NCBI RefSeq assembly: GCF_000720635.1
Contig: NZ_JOCF01000006.1
Location: forward strand, 92,304-156,303
Reading direction: 5' to 3'
Source of the DNA: Streptomyces sp. NRRL WC-3742
Lineage (GTDB): Bacteria; Actinomycetota; Actinomycetes; Streptomycetales; Streptomycetaceae
DNA length: 64,000 nt
The notes under the pieces were generated by a model, which made no database searches, was not told the origin of the DNA, and saw nothing but the letters and a program-made list of their open reading frames with translations. The stretch's first letter is position 1. Each line of letters opens with the position of its first letter. Of this stretch, positions 11,101 through 18,972 are shown in pieces. The position numbers were made by a program, and so were the translations under genes.

Positions 11101-12318
11101 GGGGGCGTCGTCGTGCACGAGCGGGCCGGAGTGGCCGCCGAAGGACAGGACGGCGTTCTGGCTGCCCCAGCACTGGTCGGGCGAGCCGGTGATCCCGGCC
11201 TTGTCGCAGCTGCGGTAGGAGCGCTCGATGAACCCGGGGTCGTAGGACCAGCCGTCGCCTATCCAGGACGGCTGCGCGTTGGAGGCGGAGGTCTTGCCGT
11301 CCACCTCCGCCGAGCTGTAGCCCAGCGCGACGGTGGGAGCCGCGCCGCCGAGGGCGGGCGGCACCTGGATCGGGTAACTGTAGGTGAAACTCCCCGTGTT
11401 GGAGCCTGCCGACCAGGCCGAGGAGGGGGACAGGGAGGAGGCCGTGTAGTCGCCCAGCGAGCCGGAGGGCGAGGCCGCCGTGGTGAGCACCAGCGCGCCG
11501 CCGCCGTCGGCCGCCAGTGACTCACCGGCCTTCGCCCCCGTACGGGCCGCCGGGAGGGTGAGCTCGGCGGTGATCTCGCCGCGCCCGTCGGCCTTCGCCT
11601 CGACGGGCGTCTGGGTACGGCACTCGGGCTTGTCGGGCGTGGTCAACGCGCAGGCGGGCAGGGCGATCAGCGCCGCCCGGTCGGCCCAGCCGCCGGCCCG
11701 CAGGGCCTTCAGGTCCAGGGTGACGCGGGCCGCGTGGCCCTCGCTCTCGGGCGCGGCGTCGCTGACCGCGACCAGCGGGCTGTCGACGCCCGCCGCCCTG
11801 CCCTTGTCCTGGCCGAGGACCTGCACGGTGACGGAGGTGGCGCTCTGCGCCGTCCCGGCTCCGGGCGCGACCCGAACGGCCAGGCCGCCGGCCTTCGTTC
11901 CGGTCGTCCCGCCGGAGGCGGGCGAGGCGCCGCCGGTCGCCCTGCGGGCGGCCTCCGCCTCGGCGCCGTCCGGTCCGAGGGCGACCGTCGCCTTCCCGGT
12001 CACCACCGCGGGCGCCACCTGCGGCGTCCAACTCGCGGGGGAGGGGGCGGGGTTGCCGCCCGGGGGCTTGGCGTCCGCGCCCTTCACCGGCGTGGTCCGG
12101 GCGCCCAGCGGGGTGTTCGGGGGCGTCCACACCTCCCCCTCCGGTGCGGGGAACGTCCAGGCCGCGGCCTGCGGTGCGGCCAGGCCCGAGACGGTCAGAG
12201 CGAGGGCGAGCGTGTACAGCAGCGGCCGTTTCCGCCGTCCACCGGATCCTCCGCCCGACCCTCCGCCCGATCCTCCGCCGCCTCCGGAATCCCGGTTCCG
12301 GGCATGCAGAATTGCCAT
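5104..12318 (-). CDS. Giant secreted Rhs/YD-repeat polymorphic toxin with HINT domain
   Basis: 2404 aa. A Gly/Ser-rich n-region precedes a hydrophobic signal core (about residues 33-48) and AAA-WT cleavage near 53. An SpvB-like block follows (SYPIQVPPALGGAAPTVALG), then many YD repeats, the Rhs core signature (GARQYDPSTGRFISPDPL, about residue 1925; NPVNLSDPTGL), a HINT autoprocessing domain (about 2146-2302, from CNSFPVRTPVLMADG to APVLVHN), and a ~100-residue variable tip with HWDKHAKSL, QWGVQYRTPGGGKGG and FWYD. HINT release of C-terminal toxins is the known arrangement in polymorphic toxin systems; the tip's His/Lys/Arg pattern recalls BECR-fold ribonucleases, but that is inference. GGAGG 8 bases upstream fixes the start at 12318; an earlier ATG at 12408 lacks this. 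No immunity gene follows. Confidence 0.92.
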   Translation of the reverse strand: MAILHARNRDSGGGGGSGGGSGGGSGGRRKRPLLYTLALALTVSGLAAPQAAAWTFPAPEGEVWTPPNTPLGARTTPVKGADAKPPGGNPAPSPASWTPQVAPAVVTGKATVALGPDGAEAEAARRATGGASPASGGTTGTKAGGLAVRVAPGAGTAQSATSVTVQVLGQDKGRAAGVDSPLVAVSDAAPESEGHAARVTLDLKALRAGGWADRAALIALPACALTTPDKPECRTQTPVEAKADGRGEITAELTLPAARTGAKAGESLAADGGGALVLTTAASPSGSLGDYTASSLSPSSAWSAGSNTGSFTYSYPIQVPPALGGAAPTVALGYSSAEVDGKTSASNAQPSWIGDGWSYDPGFIERSYRSCDKAGITGSPDQCWGSQNAVLSFGGHSGPLVHDDAPNGTWHLAADDGTKVEQLTGAPKGAGDVDYNGREYWRITTPDGVQYYFGANHLPGGDGSDPAANSVLTMPVYSPNSGDPCYSAAQGKNSWCQMAWRWQLDHSVDPHGNLTTYTYATEGNKYQRGRVQGGGALTDYQRAAYLKEIAYGQRLADQVAAKGAGTPAAKVVFTTAERCIATDAIKCTEDQRTTANADAWPDTPIDQICADDTCTNVAPTFFTTKRLTSISTQVQTDAGPRTVDTYNLAQQLADPGDSTKHLLQLDSVQRVPSNGQAELKTLPSVRFQYTMRANRVDGLVPASPMFMRPRIQGITTETGERIDVAYSDPECSRVNGHMPASEDANAMACQPVHWYLPKQSSKDPVSDWFDKPLVRSVTEQDLVSTPAVARTTEYTYGGGAAWHRNDAEFTDPKVRTWDQFRGYRTVVTTTGNAAPGEAPKTQSRTTYLRGMAGDYLADGRTLRTVPDVANPLGGTTPDSAQLAGRVVASETFDQAGGTVTAISGALYGGQTSTASHAQSAGAPKLYSWQPDSQTTAVAKSLLSDGSWRTTTTVTTTEPANGNRVVKVDDQGDGTAATPETCTTLTYAASDNPQLRSLAAEKATYRSSCSQPGNLLSATRTLYDGKPFKQAGATGDPTSSQALDSLDASGNPVYALTGSGTFDAYGRALTTATTDGSTYGRDGAQLAAPTVTPAVTTTTLNPASSRLPTEVRTTNPLGWTTVTTRDPARGTPLTSTDVNGRVTTAQYDQLGRVTAAWAPDRPTGALPSKRFTYGLNGGGAPSTVRTEALNDDASTYSASIQIYDGLGRPRQTQSTSDAKPTGRLITDTAYDTHGWVIKTSAPYYEEKSFPTEAVFVPAADGQVPAQTWNTYDGNGRVLRAELRSNGNLQWATTSAYPGADRVDVTPPAGGTPVSTVTDARGHTVALWQYRTPTPTGNPADADVTTYGYTADGQVGTRTDSSGNAWSRTYDLRGRQTSLSDPDTGVSRTFYDADSRVDHTVDAKGTTLTYTYDQLGRRTGLFNGGVALTNQLASWTYDTLAKGLTTSSTRYVGGANGAAYTTAVTGYDTAYRPQGSTVSIPSNEGALAGSYTSGYTYSPVLGALTGLDIPAAGGLPAESVSYGRTVTGLLTSSASLKKAVVAKVEYDALARPIRTTAGPYGTQVVATQQYDWATGRVINSFVDRQNGTVSADQTSYTYAPSGRLTSVTDVQDAAATDTQCFTYDHLSRLTGAWTDTGGAQTTADWTDSSGATHGTGSSTTVPGVGGCTNATGPAAVSPGGRTVGGPAPYWNTYTYDATGNRTSLVQHDITGNSLGDTTTTQTFGAAKNPNSPTTAPNTGGGTGGPHALLTSTTKSPAGTKAVGYQYDAKGNTAAITDTGGTTTLTWNGEDKLDTLTRTGQAGATSYLYDADGNQLIRRNPGKTTLNLPTDELTTDTAGNTSNVRSLTAPGGLTYTRTTAPTGGGTVLIQAADPHGTNGVQIATDAAMTVTRRPTDPFGGPRGTQPAADQWAGTKGFVGGSKDDTTGLTNLGARQYDPSTGRFISPDPLFVAADPQQWNGYAYSDNNPVNLSDPTGLRPDGTCGGTGPCRTPDGHNVQEAWGLDGGEWNVTVWKDPMVYLPGNIAFPSIPDYQKVLKQTVKNLDNLYRDHVRFGKPRAEEEDQIQYKAAALNACWAVDSCFDSQVFTKLWNARLDYEIENFAPFGPGEMVGGLNGAVNAAKSGASQVGKGAKGAKGSSEGSVGPSSRIAGCNSFPVRTPVLMADGSTKPIGDLQPGDVVAATDPQTGETTGKPVVDKIVTPDDSRFTDLTLAPRQGEDGRNGENGENGARSLTSTAHHPYWDDSTKRWTAAEDLKPGDRLTTADHGLLTVLATRTYDTEPQRADNLTVADLHTYYVLAGDAPVLVHNAGKCPLDLETWHEGTLGTPEASFEYHWDKHAKSLNISPEQYLADANDWAAGLLKPGGKKGLDAYREEFGKGQWGVQYRTPGGGKGGIIGPDGRVVSFWYD

Positions 12319-12345
12319 CGCCGAACCTCCACATGACGAATCGCC

Positions 12346-12364
12346 ATCTGACGGTACGTCAGAT
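12346..12364. promoter_or_regulatory. Inverted repeat upstream of rhs
   Basis: ATCTGACG-GTA-CGTCAGAT, a perfect 8-bp dyad 28 bases upstream of the Rhs start, in the 299-base divergent region shared with the large lectin-bearing gene. Position and symmetry suit an operator; the binding protein is unknown. No other clear element was seen between 12365 and 12617 apart from TTGACC motifs near 12462 and 12530, which lack convincing -10 partners. Confidence 0.45.
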
Positions 12365-12617
12365 AGATTCACGCTTAACGATGTCGGGGCTCGACGATAG
12401 GCGCGCATCGAATCCTCGGGACAGGCAGTTCATCCGCACACCGACGAACTTTGCCAAGACTTGACCGATCGTGCTGGAACCATTCCGGACATGTCCTTCC
12501 AAGGTGACGGCGGCGGACGGGATTCCGGTTTGACCGGGGCGCTGTGCGGGTTGCATCGTTCCCACCCGAACGTTGCGTCGACCGTGGCGCGGTGACCGGG
12601 AGGAAAAGCGAACTGAC

Positions 12618-15600
12618 ATGTCCGACAAGGTAGTTACGCATCAAATGGCGCCACCGTCACCATCGGTCCGCAAACGCGTGCTCCGGCTGGCCGCGCTCGG
12701 CGTCAGCGGCGTCCTGGGCCTCACGCTGCTCACACCGGCCGCGTTCGCGGTGGGCGCGGCACCCGGTGGGCCGACCGGCGGCTCGCACGTGCCCACGTCC
12801 CTGCCGCCGCTCACCCCCAACGGGCCCGCCCCGCACCGGACCGAGCAGCAGCAGGCCGCGCTCGACGCCCTCGCCAAGGCGAAGTCGACCGGCGGATCGG
12901 TGGTCGTCGACGCGATGACCACCGAGGTGTCCAGGACCACCGCCGAGCCGAACGGCCGCCTGACCACCACCGACAGCGCCCAGCCCGTACGCGCCAAGCA
13001 GGGCGGCGGGTGGGCCGACATCGACGCGACGCTTCGCCGCAACGCCGACGGCACGCTCGGCCCGGCCGTGGCCAGTACCCCCGTGTCCTTCTCCGGCGGA
13101 GGCACCGGCCCGATGGCCACCGTCGCCACCGCGGACGGCAGGAAACTCGCCGTCGGTGCCCCGTTCGCCCTGCCCAGGCCGACGCTCAGCGTCGACACCG
13201 CCACCTACGCGGACGTGCTGCCCGGCGTCGACCTGAAGCTGACCGCGCTGCCGGTCGGCGGCTGGCGCGACGTGATCGTCGTCCGCACGCCCGAGGCGGC
13301 GGCCAACCCGGCGCTCAGGACCCTGCGCTTCCCGGTCACCGCCCAGGGCCTGAGCGTCGCCTCGGACGACAAGGGCGCGATCACGGTCAAGGACGACAAG
13401 GGCGCGCTGCGCTTCCGTTCGCCCGCACCCCTGCAGTGGGACTCCTCCAGGCCCGCCGCCACCACCGCAACCCCGAACGCCGGCAAGGCGGTTGCCGCTC
13501 CGGCCGCCGAGGACGCCGCCGCCCAGGGCGCCCCGTCCACGGCCGAGGCCCCCGGCGACGGCGCCAACGTCGCCTCGATCGGCGCCAGGGCCACCAACGA
13601 GGCCATCGAGCTGACCCCGGACCCGAAGGCCCTCGGCTCCGGCAGCGGCCCGTGGTACCTGGACCCGACGCTGGTCGCCGTCACCAGCTACAGCCAGGGC
13701 TCGGTCGAGGTCCAGGAGAACCACAAGGACGCCAAGAACTTCAACACCAAGTCCAACCTCTCGACGGGCTACTGCGGTTACCACAGCTCGGACCCGAGCC
13801 AGGACTGCGGCAAGGAGGGCCGCCAGCGGGCCTACTTCGCGATCGGCGTCAACCCGGCGATCTACAACGTCCCCGGCGGCGCCCAGGTCCCGCCCACCCT
13901 CTACACCTCCACCCTCAACGCCCAGGTCAACGTGGCCTCCAGCCCGGGCACCCCGACCAGCCTCGGCGTCTTCTCGGCCCCGACGGGCATCAACGGGGAC
14001 ACCAACTGGAACGCGCAGCCCTGCGGGACCAACGGCAACCTCGTGATGGACGGCTGCAGTTGGGTCGGCGGCCAGCAGATCACCGGCACCGGCCCGATGT
14101 CCGTGGACGTCACCGACATGATGAAGCGCGCCGCCGCCGGGCAGTGGGGCCAGTGGACCATCGCCATCGCCCCCAGCGACAGCGAGTGGAACAAGTTCTT
14201 CCGCCACGCCGTCGCCAACAACCCGAGCATCACGACGAGTTACGACATCACGCCCACCGTCTGGTGGCCGCACGCCGGCCCCGCCCCCGGCTTCGCCGAC
14301 ACGGGCGGCACGGCCGAGTGCAACTCCGGCGGTGCCAACCCCTGGGACAACCCGGGCTGGGTCGGCAACAACCAGAACATCTACCTGAACGCCAGCAGCT
14401 ACTCCCCGGCCGGGCAGCCGCTCTACACCGGCTTCCAGATGTGGGACGACAACGACCCCAACTACAGCATCGGCCCCAACAACGGCAGCTGGGCTGGCAG
14501 TTACAACAACCCGGCGCCCAGCCTGGCGGTCGGCTCGCTCAGCGACGGGCACCAGTACGGCTGGGTCGCCCGCTCGACCGACAGCCTGCTGACCTCGCCC
14601 AGCAGCGCGATGTGCTTCTTCCGGGTGGACCGGACCAACCCGCGCGTCAGCATCGGCTCCACCGACTTCCCGCCCTCCGGCACCCCCAACCCCAACCCGG
14701 CCAAGTACGCGGGCGACTGGGGCACCTTCACCCTCAACGCCGAGGACCCGGCACCCGGCCCCGGCCTGTGGGCCTCCGGCGTCGCCTGCATCCGCGTCAG
14801 CCCGGACCCGACGCCCGTCGTCGGGTTCCAGTGCAACCGCCCCGACACCGTCAAGCCCGGCCAGCCGTACGGCTTCCAGCCGCGCAACTGGGGCACCAAC
14901 ACCCTCTACGCCTGGGCGATGGACATCGCGGGCAACTACAGCCAGCCCGCCGTCTACAACTTCTACGTGCCCTGGAAGCCCGGCACCCAGCCGGTGTTCG
15001 GCGACGTGAACAACGACCAGAAGCCCGACATCGTCCTGGTCGACAGGACCGGCGACCTGCGCGTCATCGGCGCCACCTCGGACCCGTCGACCTCACTGGC
15101 AGCCCCGGCCGCGGCCGCCCCCGGCGCCCGTGACTACGGCACCACCTGGGCCGACTTCCGGATCAGCCACCACGGCACCTTCGCCGTCGGCCAGCCCGTC
15201 GACGAGATCGTCACCCACTTCGACAACCCCGACAAGCCCGGCGCGTCGATCCTCAGGAACTCGATCTACGTGATCCCCAACGACGGCACCGGACGCCTCG
15301 ACACCCTCACACCGATCGCCATCACCAACCGGCCCACGTGCAGGACCTACGGCACCGGCGCCCCGTGCGCGGGCTACAATGCGACCGACTGGAGCAGCGT
15401 CTCCCAGGTGCTCGCCTTCGGCACCCCCGAGGGTGAGGCCACCGCCGCCAAGCCCGGCGGCAGCACGGGCCAGAAGGTCATCTCCAGCCAGACCACCCTG
15501 CTGACCGTCGAGAACGGCAACCTCTACCTCTTCTCGCCGGACGGCCTCGCCGACCGCGTCAACAGCGCCACGCTGATCCCGACCGCCTCGGGCAGCTGGG

Positions 15601-16415
15601 CCGACCTAGAACTCCTCAACCCCGGCGCCGCCAACGGCGTCACCACCAGCACCGACAAGGCCAACCCGGGCCAGGTCAGCCAGACCACCCTGTGGGCCCG
15701 CAACCGCACCACCGGCGACGTCTTCGCCTACCCGCTGGCCTGGAAGGCCGACGGCACCGTCGACTACACCGCCCTGACCAAGCCCGACGCCGGCGTCAAG
15801 ATCGGCTTCGGCGTGAACGCCGCGGATTACCCGCGCATCGGCGCCGGGGACGTCAACGCGGACGGCTCCCCGGACCTGTGGACCGTCGGCAACGACAACG
15901 CCATCACCGTCTACCCGGGCCGGAGCGCCAACGGCACCGCGGGCAAGGTCGACGGCTTCGGCACTCCGAGCATGATCGGCTACGCCGACGCCAGCACCTC
16001 GATCCACCCCGTGCTCTCGCCCGGGCAGTGCATCGACGCCTGGGGCGGCCCGCGCGACGGCGCCCAGCTCGCCCTCGGTGCCTGCTGGAACACGCCCAAC
16101 CAGCGGTTCAACCTCGGCGCCGACGGCACGATCCGCGCGGGCGCGCTCTGCGTCTCCACCGCGGACGGCGCCACCGGCAACGGCACCCTCGTCCGCCTCG
16201 CCCGCTGCGAGGACAAGCCCACCCAGAAGTGGACCGTCCGCCCGGACGGCCGTTTCGTCAACAACGCGACCGTCACCGGCGGCGACCCGGACACCGGGCG
16301 CTGCATCGAACTGAACGGCTGGAAGACGGATCCGGGCACCTGGCTCGACATCTGGGACTGCCGCAACCTCCAGGACAACGTCCGCTGGAGCCTGCAGCCG
16401 GAACGCACTCCCTGA
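12618..16415 (+). CDS. Large secreted Rhs-locus protein with FG-GAP repeats and ricin-type lectin
   Basis: About 1265 aa. An Arg-rich n-region, hydrophobic core and AFA-VG cleavage make it secreted. The N-terminal ~330 residues (VSRTTAEPNGRLT, PVRAKQGGGWADIDATL, YADVLPGVDLKLTALPVGGWRDV) and following DNRLRE-like segment are the block commonly seen in very large streptomycete exported proteins beside Rhs genes. Two FG-GAP/VCBS-like calcium motifs (FGDVNNDQKPDIVLVD, GAGDVNADGSPDLW) precede a C-terminal beta-trefoil (GQCIDAWGG, ALCVSTADG, QKWTV, RCIELNG) that should bind sugars. ATG 12618 is chosen for the signal peptide; GGGAGG lies 14 bases upstream, a little far. Divergent from rhs, so joint regulation is likely. 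Confidence 0.85.
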   Translation: MSDKVVTHQMAPPSPSVRKRVLRLAALGVSGVLGLTLLTPAAFAVGAAPGGPTGGSHVPTSLPPLTPNGPAPHRTEQQQAALDALAKAKSTGGSVVVDAMTTEVSRTTAEPNGRLTTTDSAQPVRAKQGGGWADIDATLRRNADGTLGPAVASTPVSFSGGGTGPMATVATADGRKLAVGAPFALPRPTLSVDTATYADVLPGVDLKLTALPVGGWRDVIVVRTPEAAANPALRTLRFPVTAQGLSVASDDKGAITVKDDKGALRFRSPAPLQWDSSRPAATTATPNAGKAVAAPAAEDAAAQGAPSTAEAPGDGANVASIGARATNEAIELTPDPKALGSGSGPWYLDPTLVAVTSYSQGSVEVQENHKDAKNFNTKSNLSTGYCGYHSSDPSQDCGKEGRQRAYFAIGVNPAIYNVPGGAQVPPTLYTSTLNAQVNVASSPGTPTSLGVFSAPTGINGDTNWNAQPCGTNGNLVMDGCSWVGGQQITGTGPMSVDVTDMMKRAAAGQWGQWTIAIAPSDSEWNKFFRHAVANNPSITTSYDITPTVWWPHAGPAPGFADTGGTAECNSGGANPWDNPGWVGNNQNIYLNASSYSPAGQPLYTGFQMWDDNDPNYSIGPNNGSWAGSYNNPAPSLAVGSLSDGHQYGWVARSTDSLLTSPSSAMCFFRVDRTNPRVSIGSTDFPPSGTPNPNPAKYAGDWGTFTLNAEDPAPGPGLWASGVACIRVSPDPTPVVGFQCNRPDTVKPGQPYGFQPRNWGTNTLYAWAMDIAGNYSQPAVYNFYVPWKPGTQPVFGDVNNDQKPDIVLVDRTGDLRVIGATSDPSTSLAAPAAAAPGARDYGTTWADFRISHHGTFAVGQPVDEIVTHFDNPDKPGASILRNSIYVIPNDGTGRLDTLTPIAITNRPTCRTYGTGAPCAGYNATDWSSVSQVLAFGTPEGEATAAKPGGSTGQKVISSQTTLLTVENGNLYLFSPDGLADRVNSATLIPTASGSWADLELLNPGAANGVTTSTDKANPGQVSQTTLWARNRTTGDVFAYPLAWKADGTVDYTALTKPDAGVKIGFGVNAADYPRIGAGDVNADGSPDLWTVGNDNAITVYPGRSANGTAGKVDGFGTPSMIGYADASTSIHPVLSPGQCIDAWGGPRDGAQLALGACWNTPNQRFNLGADGTIRAGALCVSTADGATGNGTLVRLARCEDKPTQKWTVRPDGRFVNNATVTGGDPDTGRCIELNGWKTDPGTWLDIWDCRNLQDNVRWSLQPERTP

Positions 16416-16432
16416 CGCACCGCTCCACAAAC

Positions 16433-16472
16433 GAGGGGCCCGGCCCGGGACGTTTCCCGGGCCGGGCCCCTC
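16433..16472. terminator. Strong bidirectional terminator
   Basis: 18-bp perfect stem (GAGGGGCCCGGCCCGGGA and complement) with a CGTT loop, between the convergent ends at 16415 and 16488. Confidence 0.85.
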
Positions 16473-16487
16473 GCTCGTGCCCTCGGG

Positions 16488-17594
16488 TCAGACGACGCGG
16501 TGGAGCCAGCCGTGGGTGTCCGGGGTGCGGCCGTACTGGATGTCGAGGATGTGCTCGCGGATGGCGAGGGTGTGCTTGCCGGGGGTGGCGTTGCCGACGG
16601 TGAAGTCGGCGGTGGGGGACTTGAAGGCGGTGATGGGGGTGATGACCGCGGCGGTGCCAGCGGCGAAGACCTCGGTGACGGTGCCGTCGGCCGCGCCGTT
16701 GCGCAGGTCGGTGAGGCTGAAGGGGCGCTCGACCGGGGTGAGGTCGAAGTCGTCGGCGAGGGCGAGGACGGTGTCGCGGGTGAGGCCGTCGAGGATGGTG
16801 CCCAGGCCCGGGGTGACGAGTTCGCCGGCGGAGGTGACGACGAACAGGTTCATCGTCCCGGACTCCTCCAGGTTGCCGTCGCCGCCGGTGTCGTCCAGGT
16901 AGAGCACCTGGTCGCAGCCGTTGCGGCGGGCCTCCATCTGGGCGGCGAGGCTGCCCGCGTAGTTGCCGCCGCACTTCGCGGCGCCGGTGCCGCCGCGGCC
17001 CGCGCGGGTGTACTCGCCGCTGACCCAGAGGGTGATGCCGGTGACGCCGCCGGAGAAGTACGGCCCGGCCGGGCCCGCGATGACCGAGTAGGTGACGTGC
17101 TCGGCGGGCCGGACGCCCAGGAACGCCTCGGAGGCGAACATGAACGGGCGCACGTAGAGGCTGCCCTCGCCCTCCGCCTCGGGCACCCACGCCCGGTCGG
17201 CGCGGACGAGTTCCTCGACGCTGGTGAGGAAGTCCTCCTCCGGCAGCTGCGGCAGGGCGAGGCGCTCGGCGGAGCGGGCGAAGCGGCGGGCGTTGAACCC
17301 GGGGCGGAAGAGCCAGATGCTCCCGTCCGCGTGCCGGTACGCCTTGAGGCCCTCGAAGATCTCCTGCGCGTAGTGCAGCACCGCCGCGCTGGGGTGCAGG
17401 GAGTACGGCGCCAGCGGCTCGACGCGCCGCTCGTGCCAGCCGTTGTCGGGGGTCCAGACGGCGGTGGCCATGTGGTCGGTGAAGTGCTTGCCGAAGCCGG
17501 GGTCGCTGAGGATGTCGCGGCGTGCCTCCTCGGGGACGGGGCCGGTCGTCCGGGTGAGGGGGTAGGCGGGGCGTCCGGTCTCGGCAGGGCTCAT
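16488..17594 (-). CDS. ilvE: Branched-chain amino acid aminotransferase
   Basis: 368 aa, PLP-dependent fold-type IV transaminase that interconverts leucine, isoleucine and valine with their 2-oxo acids; cytoplasmic. Family motifs are present: the EIFEGLKAYRH segment, GEGSLYVRPF, and GTGAAKCGGNYAGS in which K207 should be the PLP lysine; EESGTMNLF and GTAAVITPI are also typical of the family. Length is normal. I prefer ATG 17594 (AGGAGTT 5 bases upstream) to an in-frame start at 17639. It is separated from the upstream nickel permease gene by a hairpin, so it is probably its own unit. Besides biosynthesis it can feed branched acyl-CoA primers through valine/leucine breakdown. Confidence 0.95.
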   Translation of the reverse strand: MSPAETGRPAYPLTRTTGPVPEEARRDILSDPGFGKHFTDHMATAVWTPDNGWHERRVEPLAPYSLHPSAAVLHYAQEIFEGLKAYRHADGSIWLFRPGFNARRFARSAERLALPQLPEEDFLTSVEELVRADRAWVPEAEGEGSLYVRPFMFASEAFLGVRPAEHVTYSVIAGPAGPYFSGGVTGITLWVSGEYTRAGRGGTGAAKCGGNYAGSLAAQMEARRNGCDQVLYLDDTGGDGNLEESGTMNLFVVTSAGELVTPGLGTILDGLTRDTVLALADDFDLTPVERPFSLTDLRNGAADGTVTEVFAAGTAAVITPITAFKSPTADFTVGNATPGKHTLAIREHILDIQYGRTPDTHGWLHRVV

Positions 17595-17644
17595 CGTCAA
17601 CTCCTGGGCGCGGAGGGGGCCGTGGTCGGGTCCGGTCATGCTAA

Positions 17645-17670
17645 CGCCGCCCCGTGGAGGCGGGGCGGCG
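17645..17670. terminator. Terminator after nicT
   Basis: CGCCGCCCCG / CGGGGCGGCG, a perfect 10-bp stem with 6-base loop, downstream of the nickel permease gene on the minus strand and upstream of ilvE. Confidence 0.7.
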
Positions 17671-17723
17671 CTATCCGCGATGAGAGATCGTCCCGGTGCC
17701 TGCCACCTGGCGGCCGGAGGTGG

Positions 17724-18848
17724 TCAGCCCTTCTCGACCCGGGCGGTCCAGCGTTGCTCGACGTTGCTGAAGCGCCAGTAGGCGAGGGCGCAGGCCCAGA
17801 CGACGACGAACATCCCGACCAGGATGTAGCCGACGTTGTCGAGGCTGATGTCGGCGATCCAGCCGGTGACGGGGTCGGTGAGGTCCAGCTTCTCGTGCAG
17901 GACGCCGACCAGCTCGATCGTGCCGATGACGAAGGCGACGGCGATGGAGAGCCCGGTGATGGTCAGGTTGTAGTACACCTTGCGGACCGGGTTGGAGAAC
18001 GCCCAGTGGTACGCGAAGTTCATGAACGTGCCGTCGAGGGTGTCGAAGAGGCACATCCCGGCGGCGAACAGCAGCGGCAGGCAGACGATCGCGTACCAGG
18101 GCAGGCCCGAGGCCGCACCCGAGCCCGCCATCACCATCAGCGCCACCTCGGTGGCGGTGTCGAAGCCCAGGCCGAACAGCAGGCCCACCGGGTACATCTG
18201 GCCGGGGCGGCGGATGGACTTGGTGAGCCGGCCGAGGATGCGGTTCATGAAACCGCGCTCGTCCAGGTGCTTCTCCAGCTGCTTCTCGTCGAAGTTCCCG
18301 GCCCGCATGGCCCGGTAGACCCGGTAGATCCCGACCAGCGCGACCAGGTTGATCGCGGCGATCAGGTACAGGAACGTCCCGGAGACGCTGGTGCCGATGA
18401 CGCCCAGCCACTGGTGGGTCGTCGACTCCTGGTCCACCAGGGTGCCGGCGACCTTCGCCCCGCCGGCCACCAGGGCGGCCATCGCCATCACGATGCTGGA
18501 GTGGCCCAGGGCGAACCAGAACCCGACGGAGACCGGGCGCTGCCCGTCGGCCATCAGCTTGCGGGTGGTGTTGTCGATCGCGGTGATGTGGTCGGCGTCG
18601 AAGGCGTGGCGCATGCCGAGGGTGTAGGCGGTGATGCCGAGGCCGACCCCGAACGCCTGGTTACCGACGGTGTAGTGGTTCGGCACGATCAGCAGGAACA
18701 GCATGCCGAAGCCGACCACGTGCATGCCGAGGATGACGGCCAGCAGGCTCGCGGTGCGGACGGTGTCCTTGCGCTCCCACCGCGGGGGTGTCGTCCGTGA
18801 CGGGGTCTCGTCCATGACGGTCATGACGGGCGGGCGTGTCCCACTCAC
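17724..18848 (-). CDS. nicT: High-affinity nickel/cobalt permease, NiCoT family
   Basis: 374 aa, about eight membrane segments. The NiCoT signature HAFDADHITAIDN (residues 81-93) carries the metal-binding His/Asp residues; GFWFALGHSSIV, LGFDTATEVAL and FDTLDGTFMNFAY are the other conserved family motifs. It imports Ni2+ (possibly Co2+) for enzymes such as urease, hydrogenase or Ni-superoxide dismutase; none of these is in the window. The start is uncertain: GTG 18848 is within a tandem repeat and has only a weak GAG-type ribosome site, while ATGs at 18824 and 18815 are in frame. A possible Nur box lies ~110 bases upstream, which would fit nickel-repressed control. Confidence 0.93.
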   Translation of the reverse strand: MSGTRPPVMTVMDETPSRTTPPRWERKDTVRTASLLAVILGMHVVGFGMLFLLIVPNHYTVGNQAFGVGLGITAYTLGMRHAFDADHITAIDNTTRKLMADGQRPVSVGFWFALGHSSIVMAMAALVAGGAKVAGTLVDQESTTHQWLGVIGTSVSGTFLYLIAAINLVALVGIYRVYRAMRAGNFDEKQLEKHLDERGFMNRILGRLTKSIRRPGQMYPVGLLFGLGFDTATEVALMVMAGSGAASGLPWYAIVCLPLLFAAGMCLFDTLDGTFMNFAYHWAFSNPVRKVYYNLTITGLSIAVAFVIGTIELVGVLHEKLDLTDPVTGWIADISLDNVGYILVGMFVVVWACALAYWRFSNVEQRWTARVEKG

Positions 18849-18876
18849 TTCTCGCTCAACTCTCGCTCACTTCTCG
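18844..18876. repeat. Three 11-bp tandem repeats over the nicT start
   Basis: Units CTCACTTCTCG (18844-18854), CTCAACTCTCG (18855-18865) and CTCACTTCTCG (18866-18876). The innermost copy contains the putative GTG start of the nickel permease. Units are 11 bases, so copy-number change would shift spacing and frame. Confidence 0.75.
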
Positions 18877-18955
18877 GGACGGGCGGTTCTGCCCCCGGTG
18901 AGAGAGGCGGGGAACACCGTAGGGTCTCGGCTCGCTTCCGGACAAGCCTGCGCAC

Positions 18956-18972
18956 CTGCGAAGACTTTGCAA
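18956..18972. promoter_or_regulatory. Candidate Nur (nickel uptake regulator) box
   Basis: CTGCGA-N5-TTGCAA, matching the streptomycete Nur consensus as I recall it (TTGCAA-N5-TTGCAA) at 4/6 and 6/6 positions, ~108 bases upstream of the nickel permease start. The rest of 18877-19258 shows no other feature I can support. Confidence 0.45.

Noticed and set aside
7366..11520. Plus-strand frame of 1384 codons opposite rhs
   Set aside because: Composition is Gly/Val/Arg biased with no domain; the minus strand carries clear Rhs motifs.
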